Assembly (NCBI GenBank): GCA_044352985.1
Contig: JBILCU010000015.1
Location: 1 to 64,000 of the forward strand
Direction: 5' to 3'
Source: JADJDM01 sp044352985
Lineage (GTDB): Bacteria; Bacteroidota; Bacteroidia; B-17B0; Aurantibacillaceae
Length of the DNA stretch: 64,000 nt
Positions 19,135 through 28,615 of this stretch are shown here, piece by piece (within the stretch, counting starts at the first letter, position 1; every line of letters starts with the position of its first letter). The translations under genes were made by a program, and so were the position numbers. The notes under the pieces were generated by a model. It saw only the letters and a list, made by a program, of their open reading frames with translations, was not told the DNA's origin and made no database searches.

Positions 19135-20418
19135 ATGAGCGCTGACGTATTATTAGGTTTACAATGGGGTGACGAAGGAAAAGGAAAAATTGTTGACGTT
19201 TTAACTCCAAAATATGATATCATTGCCCGTTTTCAGGGAGGTCCAAATGCTGGGCATACACTAGAATTCAATGGAATTAAACATGTATTGCATACCATAC
19301 CAAGTGGTATTTTTCATGATGGAAATTTAAACATTGTAGGTAATGGAGTAGTAATTGATCCGGTTATATTTAAAAAAGAAATTGATGCCCTTAAAAAAAT
19401 GGGGGTTGATGTAAAAAGTAAACTCTATTTATCAAAACGAGCGCACTTAATTTTACCTACTCATCGTTTAATCGATGCAGCTTCTGAAGCAGCAAAAGGT
19501 AAAGACAAAATTGGTTCAACCTTAAAAGGAATAGGGCCAACTTACATGGATAAAACCGGAAGAAACGGAATTCGTGTAGGTGATATTAATAGCTCAAAAT
19601 TCAAAGAAAAATACGATGCCTTAGTTGCAAAACACAAACAACTTTTGGCGTTTTATCAATTCGATTATAATTTACCCGAACTCGAACCTGCATTTTTTGA
19701 AGGCATTGAAGTGCTCAAAGAATTGGTTCACGTGGATAGCGAACAATTCATTAATACTCAAATTCGTAATGGGAAAAAGGTTTTAGCAGAAGGTGCGCAA
19801 GGATCTTTATTAGACATTGATTTTGGAACTTATCCATTTGTTACTTCATCTAATACCGTTACAGCAGGCGCTTGCACAGGTTTAGGAATTGCACCTGGTA
19901 AAATTGGAAATGTAATCGGAATATTTAAAGCATATTGCACTCGCGTTGGTAGTGGGCCATTTCCAACAGAATTGGAAGATGCAACCGGCGAAAAAATAAG
20001 AGCAATTGGTCGTGAATTCGGCGCTACAACAGGTCGCCCCCGCAGATGTGGTTGGTTAGATTTACCTGCTTTAAATTATGCCATTATGATTAACGGTGTA
20101 ACCGAATTGATGATGATGAAAGCAGATGTGCTAAGCGATTTTGATACCATTAAAGTGTGTACACATTATATTTTAAACGGAGAAAAAATAGATTACTTAC
20201 CTTTCGATATCATTAACGAGAAAATTGAGCCGGTTTATGTGGAACTGAAAGGCTGGAAAATCGATTTAACTCAATTGGAACACAAAGAACAATTACCAAA
20301 AGAACTTACTGATTACATTGCATTTATTGAAAAAGAAACGCAGGTTCCTATTAGTATTGTTTCAATTGGACCGGACAGAAAACAAACCATCTTCATGAAT
20401 GAAGTGTTAGTGAAATAA
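19135..20418 (+). CDS. purA: Adenylosuccinate synthase
   Basis: A 427-residue enzyme, the usual length, that joins IMP and aspartate with GTP in AMP synthesis. The N-terminal GDEGKGK loop (residues 12-18, catalytic D13), GGPNAGHT with H41, GAQGSLLDIDFGTYPFVT and the GATTGRPRRCGWLD segment are all present. A -7-like TAATTTTG at 19104-19111 precedes it. The LTA-synthase-like gene starts 20 bp downstream and may be co-transcribed. Confidence 0.98.
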   Translation: MSADVLLGLQWGDEGKGKIVDVLTPKYDIIARFQGGPNAGHTLEFNGIKHVLHTIPSGIFHDGNLNIVGNGVVIDPVIFKKEIDALKKMGVDVKSKLYLSKRAHLILPTHRLIDAASEAAKGKDKIGSTLKGIGPTYMDKTGRNGIRVGDINSSKFKEKYDALVAKHKQLLAFYQFDYNLPELEPAFFEGIEVLKELVHVDSEQFINTQIRNGKKVLAEGAQGSLLDIDFGTYPFVTSSNTVTAGACTGLGIAPGKIGNVIGIFKAYCTRVGSGPFPTELEDATGEKIRAIGREFGATTGRPRRCGWLDLPALNYAIMINGVTELMMMKADVLSDFDTIKVCTHYILNGEKIDYLPFDIINEKIEPVYVELKGWKIDLTQLEHKEQLPKELTDYIAFIEKETQVPISIVSIGPDRKQTIFMNEVLVK

Positions 20419-20438
20419 TTTAATTTTCATTACCAAAG

Positions 20439-22325
20439 TTGAAAGCTTATTTTCAGCGAATTAAATTTTTACTGATTTGCCTAGCAATTATTTTATTTGC
20501 TTACGCTGATTGTCGTTTACTTTTTTATTGGTTCAACAAATCCAATTTCCCTGAAATTGATTTTTTATCTTATCTAAAAATTTCTTTTTATGCAATTCCA
20601 TTTGACCTGGTGGCATTACTGTATACTAACTCAATTTTTATTTTAATACTAGCATTACCAATTCAGACAATTCATAGTTCCTGGGTTCGTAAAGCACTAA
20701 AATGGATATTTCTCATCACCAATGGAATTGCCATACTGGCAAATTGTTCAGATTTTGCTTACTTCGAATTCATTCATAAGCGAAGCACTTTTGATGTGTT
20801 TGAATTAATGAGTACGCAAACTGATTTTTTAACGCTTCTGCCCAGTTTCATTATAGATTTCTGGTATGTGTTTTTATTCACTATTCTATTTACATTCATT
20901 ATTCATTTATTTTACAATTATTTTTATGAAAAAATAATACAAGCAAAAAACTATCCAAGCCAAAAAACAACCCAACAATTAAAAACAAATACTCTTCCAT
21001 TTTTATTAGTGTTATTTTTTACAATTATTGGAATGCGGGGCGGATTTCAGTTGATACCAATTGGGCTAATTAACGCAGGTGATTATGTTCAAGCCAATTC
21101 TATTCCTGTTTTATTGAATACCCCTTTTAGTTTAATGAAATCAGCAGAGTTAAGCACACTCGAAGAAATAAACTTTTTTAAAGAAGAAGAATTAAAAAAA
21201 ATTTATGATCCAATTCATATCGCTTCAAATAAAGTAAATTTTAAAAATGAAAATGTTGTCATTATTATTCTAGAAAGCTTTTCAAAAGAATATACCGGCC
21301 TTGGTGGCAAAAAAAGTTATACTCCTTTCCTTGATTCGTTAATGCAGCATTCACTCGTTTTAACAAATACTATTGCAAACGGGAAACGTTCCATTGAAGG
21401 CATACCTGCAATTCTAGCCGGAATACCATCTATGCAAGAAGCTTATTCGAATACCATCTATAGTGGAAATGAAATAACTTCACTCGCAAACACACTAAAG
21501 CAAAAAGGATATACATCATCTTTTTATCACGGAGGCAACAATGGAACCATGCGTTTTGATTCGTTTTGTAAATCAGCTGGTTTTGATGTTTATTTTGGAA
21601 GAAGTGAATACGATAATGAAGACGATGCCGATGACCAATGGGGAATTTGGGATGAACCATTTTTAATCAGATACGCAAAAGATTTATCATCGATGAAAGA
21701 ACCCTTTCTTTCTTCAGTATTTACACTGAGTTCACATCATCCGTTTAAGATTCCTAAAAAACACCAATCAAGATTTAAAGAAGGAGAAATGCCCATTTAC
21801 AAATGCATTGAATATACTGATTTCGCACTTAGAGAATTTTTTAGTGAAATAAAAAACAAATCATTCTTTAAAAATACGCTATTCGTAATAACTGCCGACC
21901 ATACTGGTCCGCCAAGTGATGATTATGCTTACTCACAAGTGGGTTCATTTGAAATTCCTTTACTGTTTTTTAAATCTGATCATTCCTTAAAAGGAATAGA
22001 TTCGCTAATTACCCAGCAGATTGATATTATGCCATCTGTGTTAGGATATTTAAACTACAATGAAAAATATTTTGCATTTGGCAATAATGTATTTGATTCA
22101 ACAGCAAACCGATTTGCAGTTAACTATCACAATCAGCATTATCAGTATTTTACAAAAAATAATTTTGGAACATTTGATGGAAATAAATTAAAAGACTTTT
22201 ATCAAACTGAAAAAAGAAACTATTATCCGTTAAATAATACTTTTGAAAAAAACGCATTAGATAAAAAAGTAAAAGCCTTTATTCAAACCTATAACTACAG
22301 TTTGATGAATAATAAAATGAGATAA
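20439..22325 (+). CDS. LTA synthase family membrane sulfatase-fold phosphotransferase
   Basis: A 628-residue inner-membrane enzyme with about five N-terminal helices (first 210 residues) and a periplasmic alkaline-phosphatase/sulfatase domain. Active-site features are metal ligand E279 (IILESFSKEY), nucleophile position S318 (ANGKRSIEGIPA; threonine in LtaS), HHPF, and D487/H488 (TADHTGP). In Gram-negative Bacteroidota such enzymes probably transfer a phosphoglycerol or phosphoethanolamine-type group to an envelope glycan. True lipoteichoic acid synthesis is not expected. No ATG fits the N terminus, so the TTG at 20439 is taken as the start. Confidence 0.85.
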   Translation: MKAYFQRIKFLLICLAIILFAYADCRLLFYWFNKSNFPEIDFLSYLKISFYAIPFDLVALLYTNSIFILILALPIQTIHSSWVRKALKWIFLITNGIAILANCSDFAYFEFIHKRSTFDVFELMSTQTDFLTLLPSFIIDFWYVFLFTILFTFIIHLFYNYFYEKIIQAKNYPSQKTTQQLKTNTLPFLLVLFFTIIGMRGGFQLIPIGLINAGDYVQANSIPVLLNTPFSLMKSAELSTLEEINFFKEEELKKIYDPIHIASNKVNFKNENVVIIILESFSKEYTGLGGKKSYTPFLDSLMQHSLVLTNTIANGKRSIEGIPAILAGIPSMQEAYSNTIYSGNEITSLANTLKQKGYTSSFYHGGNNGTMRFDSFCKSAGFDVYFGRSEYDNEDDADDQWGIWDEPFLIRYAKDLSSMKEPFLSSVFTLSSHHPFKIPKKHQSRFKEGEMPIYKCIEYTDFALREFFSEIKNKSFFKNTLFVITADHTGPPSDDYAYSQVGSFEIPLLFFKSDHSLKGIDSLITQQIDIMPSVLGYLNYNEKYFAFGNNVFDSTANRFAVNYHNQHYQYFTKNNFGTFDGNKLKDFYQTEKRNYYPLNNTFEKNALDKKVKAFIQTYNYSLMNNKMR

Positions 22326-22329
22326 GATT

Positions 22330-22734
22330 TTATCTGATTTCTTGACAAAGTTCAACTAAAACACCGTTTGTGCTTTTTGGATGAAGAAAACAAATTAACT
22401 TATTATCTGCACCCTTTTTAGGCTCATCATTTAGTAAAACAAAACCCTCTTGTGTTAACCTATTCATTTCTTTTAAAATATCCGATACCTCATAAGCAAT
22501 ATGATGTATGCCCTCCCCTTTTTTGTCAATAAATTTTGAAATTGCAGAATCAGAACTTGTAGCTTCAACCAATTCGATTTTGGTTTCACCCAACATAAAA
22601 AATGAAGTACTTACATTTTCACTCTCCACCTTTTCTATTTTATAATGATCTTTACCAAATAGTTTAGCAAATATTTCGTTTGATTTTTTAAGATCTTTTA
22701 CAGCTATTCCAATGTGTTCTACTTTTTTAAACAT
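22330..22734 (-). CDS. mce: Methylmalonyl-CoA epimerase
   Basis: A 134-residue VOC/glyoxalase-fold enzyme that interconverts (R)- and (S)-methylmalonyl-CoA in the propionate/succinyl-CoA pathway. The metal ligands expected for the family are present: H7 (VEHIGIAVKD), H77/H78 (GEGIHHIAYEV) and E129 (GVLVELCQ). The mutase subunits are not in the window. It is convergent with the LTA-synthase-like gene, 4 bp apart. Confidence 0.9.
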   Translation of the reverse strand: MFKKVEHIGIAVKDLKKSNEIFAKLFGKDHYKIEKVESENVSTSFFMLGETKIELVEATSSDSAISKFIDKKGEGIHHIAYEVSDILKEMNRLTQEGFVLLNDEPKKGADNKLICFLHPKSTNGVLVELCQEIR

Positions 22735-22874
22735 ACTTCATAATTTATTTTGATTTCCAATTATACTTAAAAAAACAAACCTCCATGTCAGAAAAAAACA
22801 AAAAACATGTTTTTTGTTTAATATTAAATTTCAAAAAACGTATTTTAATTGAAACAAATTTTAATTCAAAAATT

Positions 22875-22882
22875 TAATTTTG
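22875..22882 (+). promoter_or_regulatory. -7 element (TAATTTTG) before the DUF7793-like gene
   Basis: TAATTTTGC matches the Bacteroidota TAnnTTTG(C) consensus 22 bp before the proposed TTG start. No good TTTG lies at the right distance upstream, so support is partial. Confidence 0.4.
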
Positions 22883-22903
22883 CATCAGTTTTAAAAGAGT
22901 AAA

Positions 22904-23275
22904 TTGACGCAACATTCAAAATTTAAACTTAGTGTTATAGATTCAAGCTATTATTTAGTTGAATTATCAACGAATATTGAATTTGACGTAGAAGATATGA
23001 AGCAGCTAGTAAAAGCTGAAGGACAAATAAGCGGAGAAAAACTCCCTGTTTTAGTTGTTTGTCCTGCTACTGCAAACACAAATATTCATTTAATGCGTCA
23101 TCTTAAAGAAAATAAAAACAATCCTTTTTCAGTTGCAGATGCATTTGTTATTGCAGCTACTAGTCAAGCTATTCTTGGTAATTTTTATCTAAAAATAAGC
23201 CAACCAGAACGACCAACTAAATTTTTTAATAGAGAAGCAGATGCTTTGGAATGGCTAAAGCAGTTTTTTAATTAA
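22904..23275 (+). CDS. DUF7793-like (STAS/SEC14-like) small protein
   Basis: A 123-residue protein resembling a family common in Bacteroidota, annotated as STAS/SEC14-like or DUF7793. It shows alternating strands and helices and the family-typical C-terminal tail GNFYLKISQPERPTKFF...ALEWLKQF. No catalytic residues are evident and the function is unknown. The start is taken as TTG at 22904, preceded by an aagagt stretch; the next methionine, about residue 32, would remove a conserved part. Confidence 0.68.
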   Translation: MTQHSKFKLSVIDSSYYLVELSTNIEFDVEDMKQLVKAEGQISGEKLPVLVVCPATANTNIHLMRHLKENKNNPFSVADAFVIAATSQAILGNFYLKISQPERPTKFFNREADALEWLKQFFN

Positions 23276-23358
23276 TACTTGATGCTAAATCTACATTTCA
23301 GCTTTAACACCTAGTTTAAAATTAAACTGAAGGAGTTGTATTTAAATAATGAATTGAA

Positions 23359-24543
23359 TTAATTTTCCAATTTTAATACGGCAGAAATTGGAAAATGGTC
23401 AGTAATGGTTTTACTCACTCTTTTGTAATTATATGACTTAATTTTTTCATCATGTAAAATATAGTCAATTCGTATTCCTGGAATTTTACCTGCATAAGTT
23501 GAACTTATTCCCTCTCCACTTTCTCTAAAACAATCAATCAAATTACCTTTCACTTTTCTATATGCAAATGAGTTGGGAGTATCGTTAAAATCTCCACAAA
23601 CTATTACTTTGTATTTACAACTTTTAATGTGTTCAGCTACAATACTTGCCTGTTGAGCCCTTAATAAATAAGCATTTTTCAATAAACGTAAAATATTTTT
23701 TGACTGATTAATTTCTAGTGAATCTGCATTCGACATAATTTCCTGAATGTATTCATGCTCTTTTTTTCCGAAATGAATAGATGCCAAATGCATATTATAA
23801 ACCCTAACAGTATCTTTTTTTATAAGGAAATCGGTGTAAATACAACTGTTATTCCATCTTGTATTAAACTCAATACTTCCTTTTCTTATAATAGGATATT
23901 TACTAAAAGTTGCTATCCCCCAATGATCAAATTTGCGCATTGTAGTAGTAAAGTAAACATGTTCAAAATTAAGATTAAGGAGTTTTTTAACGGTGTCAAT
24001 ATTATTAAAATCATTTTTTTCTTCTGAAGTGTAAAATTCCTGCAAACAAAGTATATCAGGAGATTCTTCTTTTAGCGTATTAAAAATAATTTCACGAGAT
24101 TTTTTGTTATTGCTCCAATTATACAAATCAAAAAGCATCGAGTTATAACTCATAATCTTTACATCCTGATCAGAAACTTTTTGTTGTTTTTCGGGAATTT
24201 GAAAAACGGAAAAAAATGAGTTCCATCCAAAAATGATGATGAGTAATGACCAAACAAAAAACAACTTCAATTGAACAAGCCAATAAAAAATAAAAAACAA
24301 ATTGAGATAAAGAAGAACAGGATAAGCTAATCCAAAAAAAGCAATAGGCCAAAAATTATGCGGATTAATAAATTGAGCGCAATAAGAAAGTAAAATGGCA
24401 ATAACAGAAAAATAATTAAGCCATACCATTAGTTTATTAAACCACGACAACTCAAAATTTCTTTTGTATATCGCACGTTCTTTAAACTTTTCAAAATCAA
24501 AGATTGTATTAAATCTATTTTTTATTTTTTCTTTTAATGTCAT
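23359..24543 (-). CDS. Membrane-anchored endonuclease/exonuclease/phosphatase (EEP) family protein
   Basis: A 394-residue protein. Three hydrophobic helices lie between about residues 37 and 112, followed by an EEP (DNase I-like) domain. The domain motifs are MSYNSMLFD, LCLQEF, YNMHLAS, CGDFNDTP, RIDYIL and TDHFP. The fold covers nucleases, sphingomyelinases and phosphoinositide phosphatases, so the substrate is open. The catalytic domain probably faces the periplasm. The gene stands alone, and homologues with this architecture are common in Bacteroidota. Confidence 0.87.
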   Translation of the reverse strand: MTLKEKIKNRFNTIFDFEKFKERAIYKRNFELSWFNKLMVWLNYFSVIAILLSYCAQFINPHNFWPIAFFGLAYPVLLYLNLFFIFYWLVQLKLFFVWSLLIIIFGWNSFFSVFQIPEKQQKVSDQDVKIMSYNSMLFDLYNWSNNKKSREIIFNTLKEESPDILCLQEFYTSEEKNDFNNIDTVKKLLNLNFEHVYFTTTMRKFDHWGIATFSKYPIIRKGSIEFNTRWNNSCIYTDFLIKKDTVRVYNMHLASIHFGKKEHEYIQEIMSNADSLEINQSKNILRLLKNAYLLRAQQASIVAEHIKSCKYKVIVCGDFNDTPNSFAYRKVKGNLIDCFRESGEGISSTYAGKIPGIRIDYILHDEKIKSYNYKRVSKTITDHFPISAVLKLEN

Positions 24544-24624
24544 TCATTTTCTCAGCTCAAAAGAAGAAAATATACCTTATATTAAGCAATAGGTTCAAAT
24601 TCAAAAAATATTTTTATTTGTTAA

Positions 24625-24682
24625 GATAACAAAGGAGTTATCAATTTTTCATAAATAATCTCCTTCGTTCGGTATGACAAAA
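24625..24682. repeat. Solo palindrome fragment resembling the 137-bp array hairpin
   Basis: The stretch ctccttcgttcggtatgaca looks like one arm of the hairpin found in the 43.7-44.8 kb array (ctcctttgtcgggatgaca). An aaggag at 24632 could pair with ctcctt at 24660. It lies in the 200-bp gap between the EEP gene and cphA, both on the minus strand. Confidence 0.4.
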
Positions 24683-24743
24683 TACACATTTTATTTAAAC
24701 GAGTAAAATGAAAAAACAATATTTAATACATCTCAAATTAGAA

Positions 24744-27362
24744 TTATTTCGATAATCGTTCTTTATCTAAATGTGCCTGAACTAATTCTATCGCATTATC
24801 AATTACATCACTTAATGCTGTTATAAATGTTCCGGGCTTAACTAAAGATAAGGCATGCTTCAAGGCCTCCACTTCTTTTGGAATGTATTCGTAAGATTGT
24901 TTCGGATTAACTTCATTTATACCTTCCATTAATAATTTCACAATCTCATCCGCTTGTCTTCCGCGTAAATACTTATCCTGGCGAATGATGATGTGATCAA
25001 ACATCTGTGCTGATAATCTACCCATATCCCTAATGTCATCATCTCTTCTATCGCCTGTTCCGGTGATGATACCAATTTTATATGGAGAATCTATAGTAGA
25101 TAAAAACTCTTTAATTCCCTTGAATCCATCAGCGTTGTGTGCGAAGTCTATCAGTACTTTATATTCCTTAAATTCAAAAATATTCATTCTTCCAGGGGTT
25201 TGAGCTGCCGAAGGAATAAAAGTTTCTAAACTCATTTTAATATCCTCTATCGTAAAGCCATAAACATAAGAAGCTAATGTTGCAGCAAGCACATTATAAA
25301 TCATGAAAGTAACCTTACCTCCAAATGTAAGGGGAATTAAAGACGCTTTTTCCACTCGAAATTTCCAATCGCCTTTTTTAATGGTAATGAATCCATTTTC
25401 ATAGATGGCGGCAATTCCACCTCTTCTGCAATGCTCAACAATAACAGGGTTTTTTTCATCTAAACTGAAGTATGCCACTTTACAACTAACGGTACTTGCA
25501 ATAGAAACACAATGTGGATTATCTGCATTTAAAACAGTATAACCATCTGCTTTAACTGATCTGGCCACAACACCTTTTACTTTGGCCATTTCTTCCAAAG
25601 TATGAATATCAGAAAGACCCATGTGGTCCTCTTGAATGTTTGTTATAACAGCAACATCGCACTTACCAAAACCTAAACCTGATCTTAAAATTCCGCCACG
25701 AGCGGTTTCTAAAACTGCAAATTCTACAGTTGGATCTTTTAAAATAAATTCAGCACTAACAGGTCCTGTAGTATCGCCTTTAGTTAACATCGAATTTTGA
25801 ACATAAATACCATCAGATGTGGTGTAACCAACACGATATCCATTGTTTTTTACTATGTGTGAAATTAAACGAGTAGTTGTTGTTTTACCATTTGTTCCGG
25901 TAATTGCTATAATAGGAATTCTACATGATTTTCCCGTAGGATAAAGCATATCAATTACAGGTGCAGCCACATTACGAGGTAAACCATTTGCTGGAGCTAA
26001 GTGCATCCGGAAACCAGGGGCAGCATTAACTTCCAAAATTACACCTCCTGTTTGCTCCAATGGTTCACTTAAATTCTCCGCCATGATATCAATGCCACAA
26101 ATATCTAATCCGATGATTCTAGAGATACGTTCGCAAATAAAAATATTATGAGGATGTACAATATCAGTTACGTCAGTAGAAGTTCCGCCGGTACTTAAAT
26201 TGGCCGTACCTTTTAAATAACATTTTTCGCCTTTAGGCAAAACAGTTTCTAATGTCAAATTTTTCTTTGCCAACTGCTCACGTGTTTCTCTGTCAATCGA
26301 AATTTCAGTGAGTACATTTTCATGTCCGTAACCTCTGCGTGGATCTTTGTTTTCAACTTCAATTAATTGTTCAATAGTTGATACTCCGTCTCCAACAATA
26401 TGTGCAGGTTCTCGCAAAGCAGCAGCGATAAATTTATTATTAATAACTAATACTCTAAAGTCGAAACCTGTAATAAAACGCTCTACAATAATTCTTCTGG
26501 AATATTTTTTAGCATGCTCAAATGCTGCCATCGCCTCTTCTACAGTTTTTACATTTATAGAAGCACCTTTTCCGTGATTACCATCAAGCGGTTTAAATAC
26601 CAATGGAAATCCAATATAATCAATTGCTTCTTTTACTTCTTCTTCATAAACAATGCACATACCTTTGGCAACAGGAATTGCAGCTTCTTTTAATAAACGT
26701 TTTGTTTCTTCTTTATTACTTGCAATATCTACAGCTATCGAGCTTGTTTTATCGGTCATGGTTGCTCTAAAACGAACCTGATTTTTTCCATAACCTAATT
26801 GTACCAATGATTCTTCATTTAATCGGATATAAGGAATATCTCTTGCAACAGCTTCTTCAACAATACTTCCGGTACTTGGGCCAAATCGTTCGTTTTCACG
26901 AATCTCTCGCATATTTTTTAAATCTGCATCCAAATCATATTCTGCTGCGCTTATTAATGCCTCCGCAATTTTAACTGAAGCTTTTGCTGCATACACTCCC
27001 ACTTTTTCTTCCATGTAGGAAAACACAACATTATACTCTCCATGTTTAATTGTGCTTCGTGTTCTTCCATAACCACATTCCATCCCCGCTAAGGTTTGTA
27101 TTTCAAGTGCGATATGTTCTATCACATGACCCATCCAAGTTCCTTCCTTAACACGTTCAAAAAAACCACCATGATAATCTTTTGAACATCGATGAGAAAA
27201 CATGGAAGGAAACATTTTTTCAATACGTTCTGAAAATCCAGGAATTTTATTTGTTGGAAGCTCCTCTAATTCTTCTAAATCGAGTTTCATTACGATTAAT
27301 TTTTTTCTAAAATTCGACCAGTAATTAGGACCTCTTAATGTTTTAATTTCTACAATTTTCAT
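24744..27362 (-). CDS. cphA: Cyanophycin synthetase
   Basis: An 872-residue enzyme that polymerises aspartate and arginine into cyanophycin, a nitrogen and carbon reserve, using ATP. The order is an N-terminal domain (1-about 160), an ATP-grasp domain (about 215-475; FPLVFKPLDGNHGKGASI, EVNAAPGFRMHL), then a Mur-ligase-like domain. The last has the P-loop ITGTNGKTTTT near residue 490, NIQEDHMG, DFAHNADG and GTGDRRDDDI. Length and all motifs fit an intact CphA. The cyanophycinase gene is divergent across a 271-bp region, so synthesis and breakdown are encoded back to back. Confidence 0.96.
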   Translation of the reverse strand: MKIVEIKTLRGPNYWSNFRKKLIVMKLDLEELEELPTNKIPGFSERIEKMFPSMFSHRCSKDYHGGFFERVKEGTWMGHVIEHIALEIQTLAGMECGYGRTRSTIKHGEYNVVFSYMEEKVGVYAAKASVKIAEALISAAEYDLDADLKNMREIRENERFGPSTGSIVEEAVARDIPYIRLNEESLVQLGYGKNQVRFRATMTDKTSSIAVDIASNKEETKRLLKEAAIPVAKGMCIVYEEEVKEAIDYIGFPLVFKPLDGNHGKGASINVKTVEEAMAAFEHAKKYSRRIIVERFITGFDFRVLVINNKFIAAALREPAHIVGDGVSTIEQLIEVENKDPRRGYGHENVLTEISIDRETREQLAKKNLTLETVLPKGEKCYLKGTANLSTGGTSTDVTDIVHPHNIFICERISRIIGLDICGIDIMAENLSEPLEQTGGVILEVNAAPGFRMHLAPANGLPRNVAAPVIDMLYPTGKSCRIPIIAITGTNGKTTTTRLISHIVKNNGYRVGYTTSDGIYVQNSMLTKGDTTGPVSAEFILKDPTVEFAVLETARGGILRSGLGFGKCDVAVITNIQEDHMGLSDIHTLEEMAKVKGVVARSVKADGYTVLNADNPHCVSIASTVSCKVAYFSLDEKNPVIVEHCRRGGIAAIYENGFITIKKGDWKFRVEKASLIPLTFGGKVTFMIYNVLAATLASYVYGFTIEDIKMSLETFIPSAAQTPGRMNIFEFKEYKVLIDFAHNADGFKGIKEFLSTIDSPYKIGIITGTGDRRDDDIRDMGRLSAQMFDHIIIRQDKYLRGRQADEIVKLLMEGINEVNPKQSYEYIPKEVEALKHALSLVKPGTFITALSDVIDNAIELVQAHLDKERLSK

Positions 27363-27633
27363 ATATTTTAGTTATTTGTTTTTAATTGCCATATCGTATG
27401 AACGTATTTAAATCATTTTGTTTTTAATCTGATTACAACATGGTTAATTTATACTTGTAATTTTTCATTTTGTTTATGATTTAAAATCAAAATTTAAATT
27501 AAAGTTTTTTCAATGTAGTTGTTATTTATCAAATAAACAAAAAGTTGTTTAAAATAATGTGATAAGTAGGTTAAAAATAAATTACTTATTAAGTCTTAAA
27601 GTATAAATTTGTTCATCTATAAATAATAATTTA
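27363..27633. promoter_or_regulatory. Divergent cphA-cphB intergenic region
   Basis: A very AT-rich 271-bp region. On the plus strand TAAATTTG at 27604-27611 is a good -7 element for cphB (start 27634), but no clear -33 element is present. No convincing promoter is seen toward cphA. No operator or riboswitch is recognised. Confidence 0.35.
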
Positions 27634-28527
27634 ATGACAAACTATAAAGGTAAGCTTGTTATAATTGGAGGATCAGTTGATAAGGGAAGTTTTTCTGAAA
27701 GTCCAGATGATTTGAAACGTAATCTTAAATTTTTTGAAAAAGGAATTTTAAAACGTATCACCACTGAATCAGCTAAAAATAATCTTTCCCGAATTGAAAT
27801 TATAACAACCGCATCTCGAATTCCTGAGGAAGTTGGTACTGAATATGTAAAAGCATTTGGACAATTAGATGTAAAAGATGTTGGCTTAATGCATATTAAA
27901 ACTCGTGAGGAGGCTAATGAAAGTGAATATGTGGAACGATTAAGAAAAGCAGATGTAGTAATGTTTACTGGCGGCGATCAACTTCGTTTATCTTCTATTT
28001 TTGGCGGAACAGCATTTCATCAATTATTACTTGAAAAATATGAAAATGAAAACTTTATAATTTCAGGAACTTCAGCAGGTGCGGCTGCAAGCTCTAATAA
28101 TATGATTTATCAGGGAAGCAGCACCGGTGCGCTTTTAAAAGGTGAGGTAAAAATCACGGGTGGCCTAGGATTTATAAATAATGTAATCATTGATACTCAT
28201 TTTGTACAACGCGGAAGAATAGGAAGATTAATGTATGCTTGCGCAAGTAATCCAATAAATTTAGGAATTGGACTTGGCGAGGATACGGGCCTACTCATTA
28301 CAAAAGGTTATGAAATGGAAGCTATTGGTTCAGGGCTAATTATTTTAGTTGATGCAACTAAAATGGCACATACCAACATGACAGAAGTTGAAATGGAACA
28401 ACCTGTTTCAATTGAAAATTTAATTGTACATGTGATGGCATTAGGTGATAATTACAATTTAAAAACAAAAAAACTCATTATCGGTCATCATATTACTTCA
28501 AAAGTGAATGATGAAATAAAAAATTAA
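27634..28527 (+). CDS. cphB: Cyanophycinase
   Basis: A 297-residue serine exopeptidase of family S51 that cleaves cyanophycin to beta-Asp-Arg dipeptides. The nucleophile elbow GTSAGA gives S147, with H189 (IDTHFVQRGR) and E216 (GLGEDTG). The spacings 147-189-216 equal those of the Synechocystis CphB triad as I recall it (S132, H174, E201). GGDQLRL is also typical. There is no signal peptide, so it is the intracellular form, consistent with mobilising internal granules made by the adjacent CphA. An isoaspartyl dipeptidase to finish the pathway is not in this window. Confidence 0.95.
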   Translation: MTNYKGKLVIIGGSVDKGSFSESPDDLKRNLKFFEKGILKRITTESAKNNLSRIEIITTASRIPEEVGTEYVKAFGQLDVKDVGLMHIKTREEANESEYVERLRKADVVMFTGGDQLRLSSIFGGTAFHQLLLEKYENENFIISGTSAGAAASSNNMIYQGSSTGALLKGEVKITGGLGFINNVIIDTHFVQRGRIGRLMYACASNPINLGIGLGEDTGLLITKGYEMEAIGSGLIILVDATKMAHTNMTEVEMEQPVSIENLIVHVMALGDNYNLKTKKLIIGHHITSKVNDEIKN

Positions 28528-28615
28528 TTAAACAATTAGTGTTTTACGAAGTTGAGAACTTTACAAATTAATTTCTTACTTAAAACAATTTAAATAGTTA
28601 AAACAAATTTAGTAT

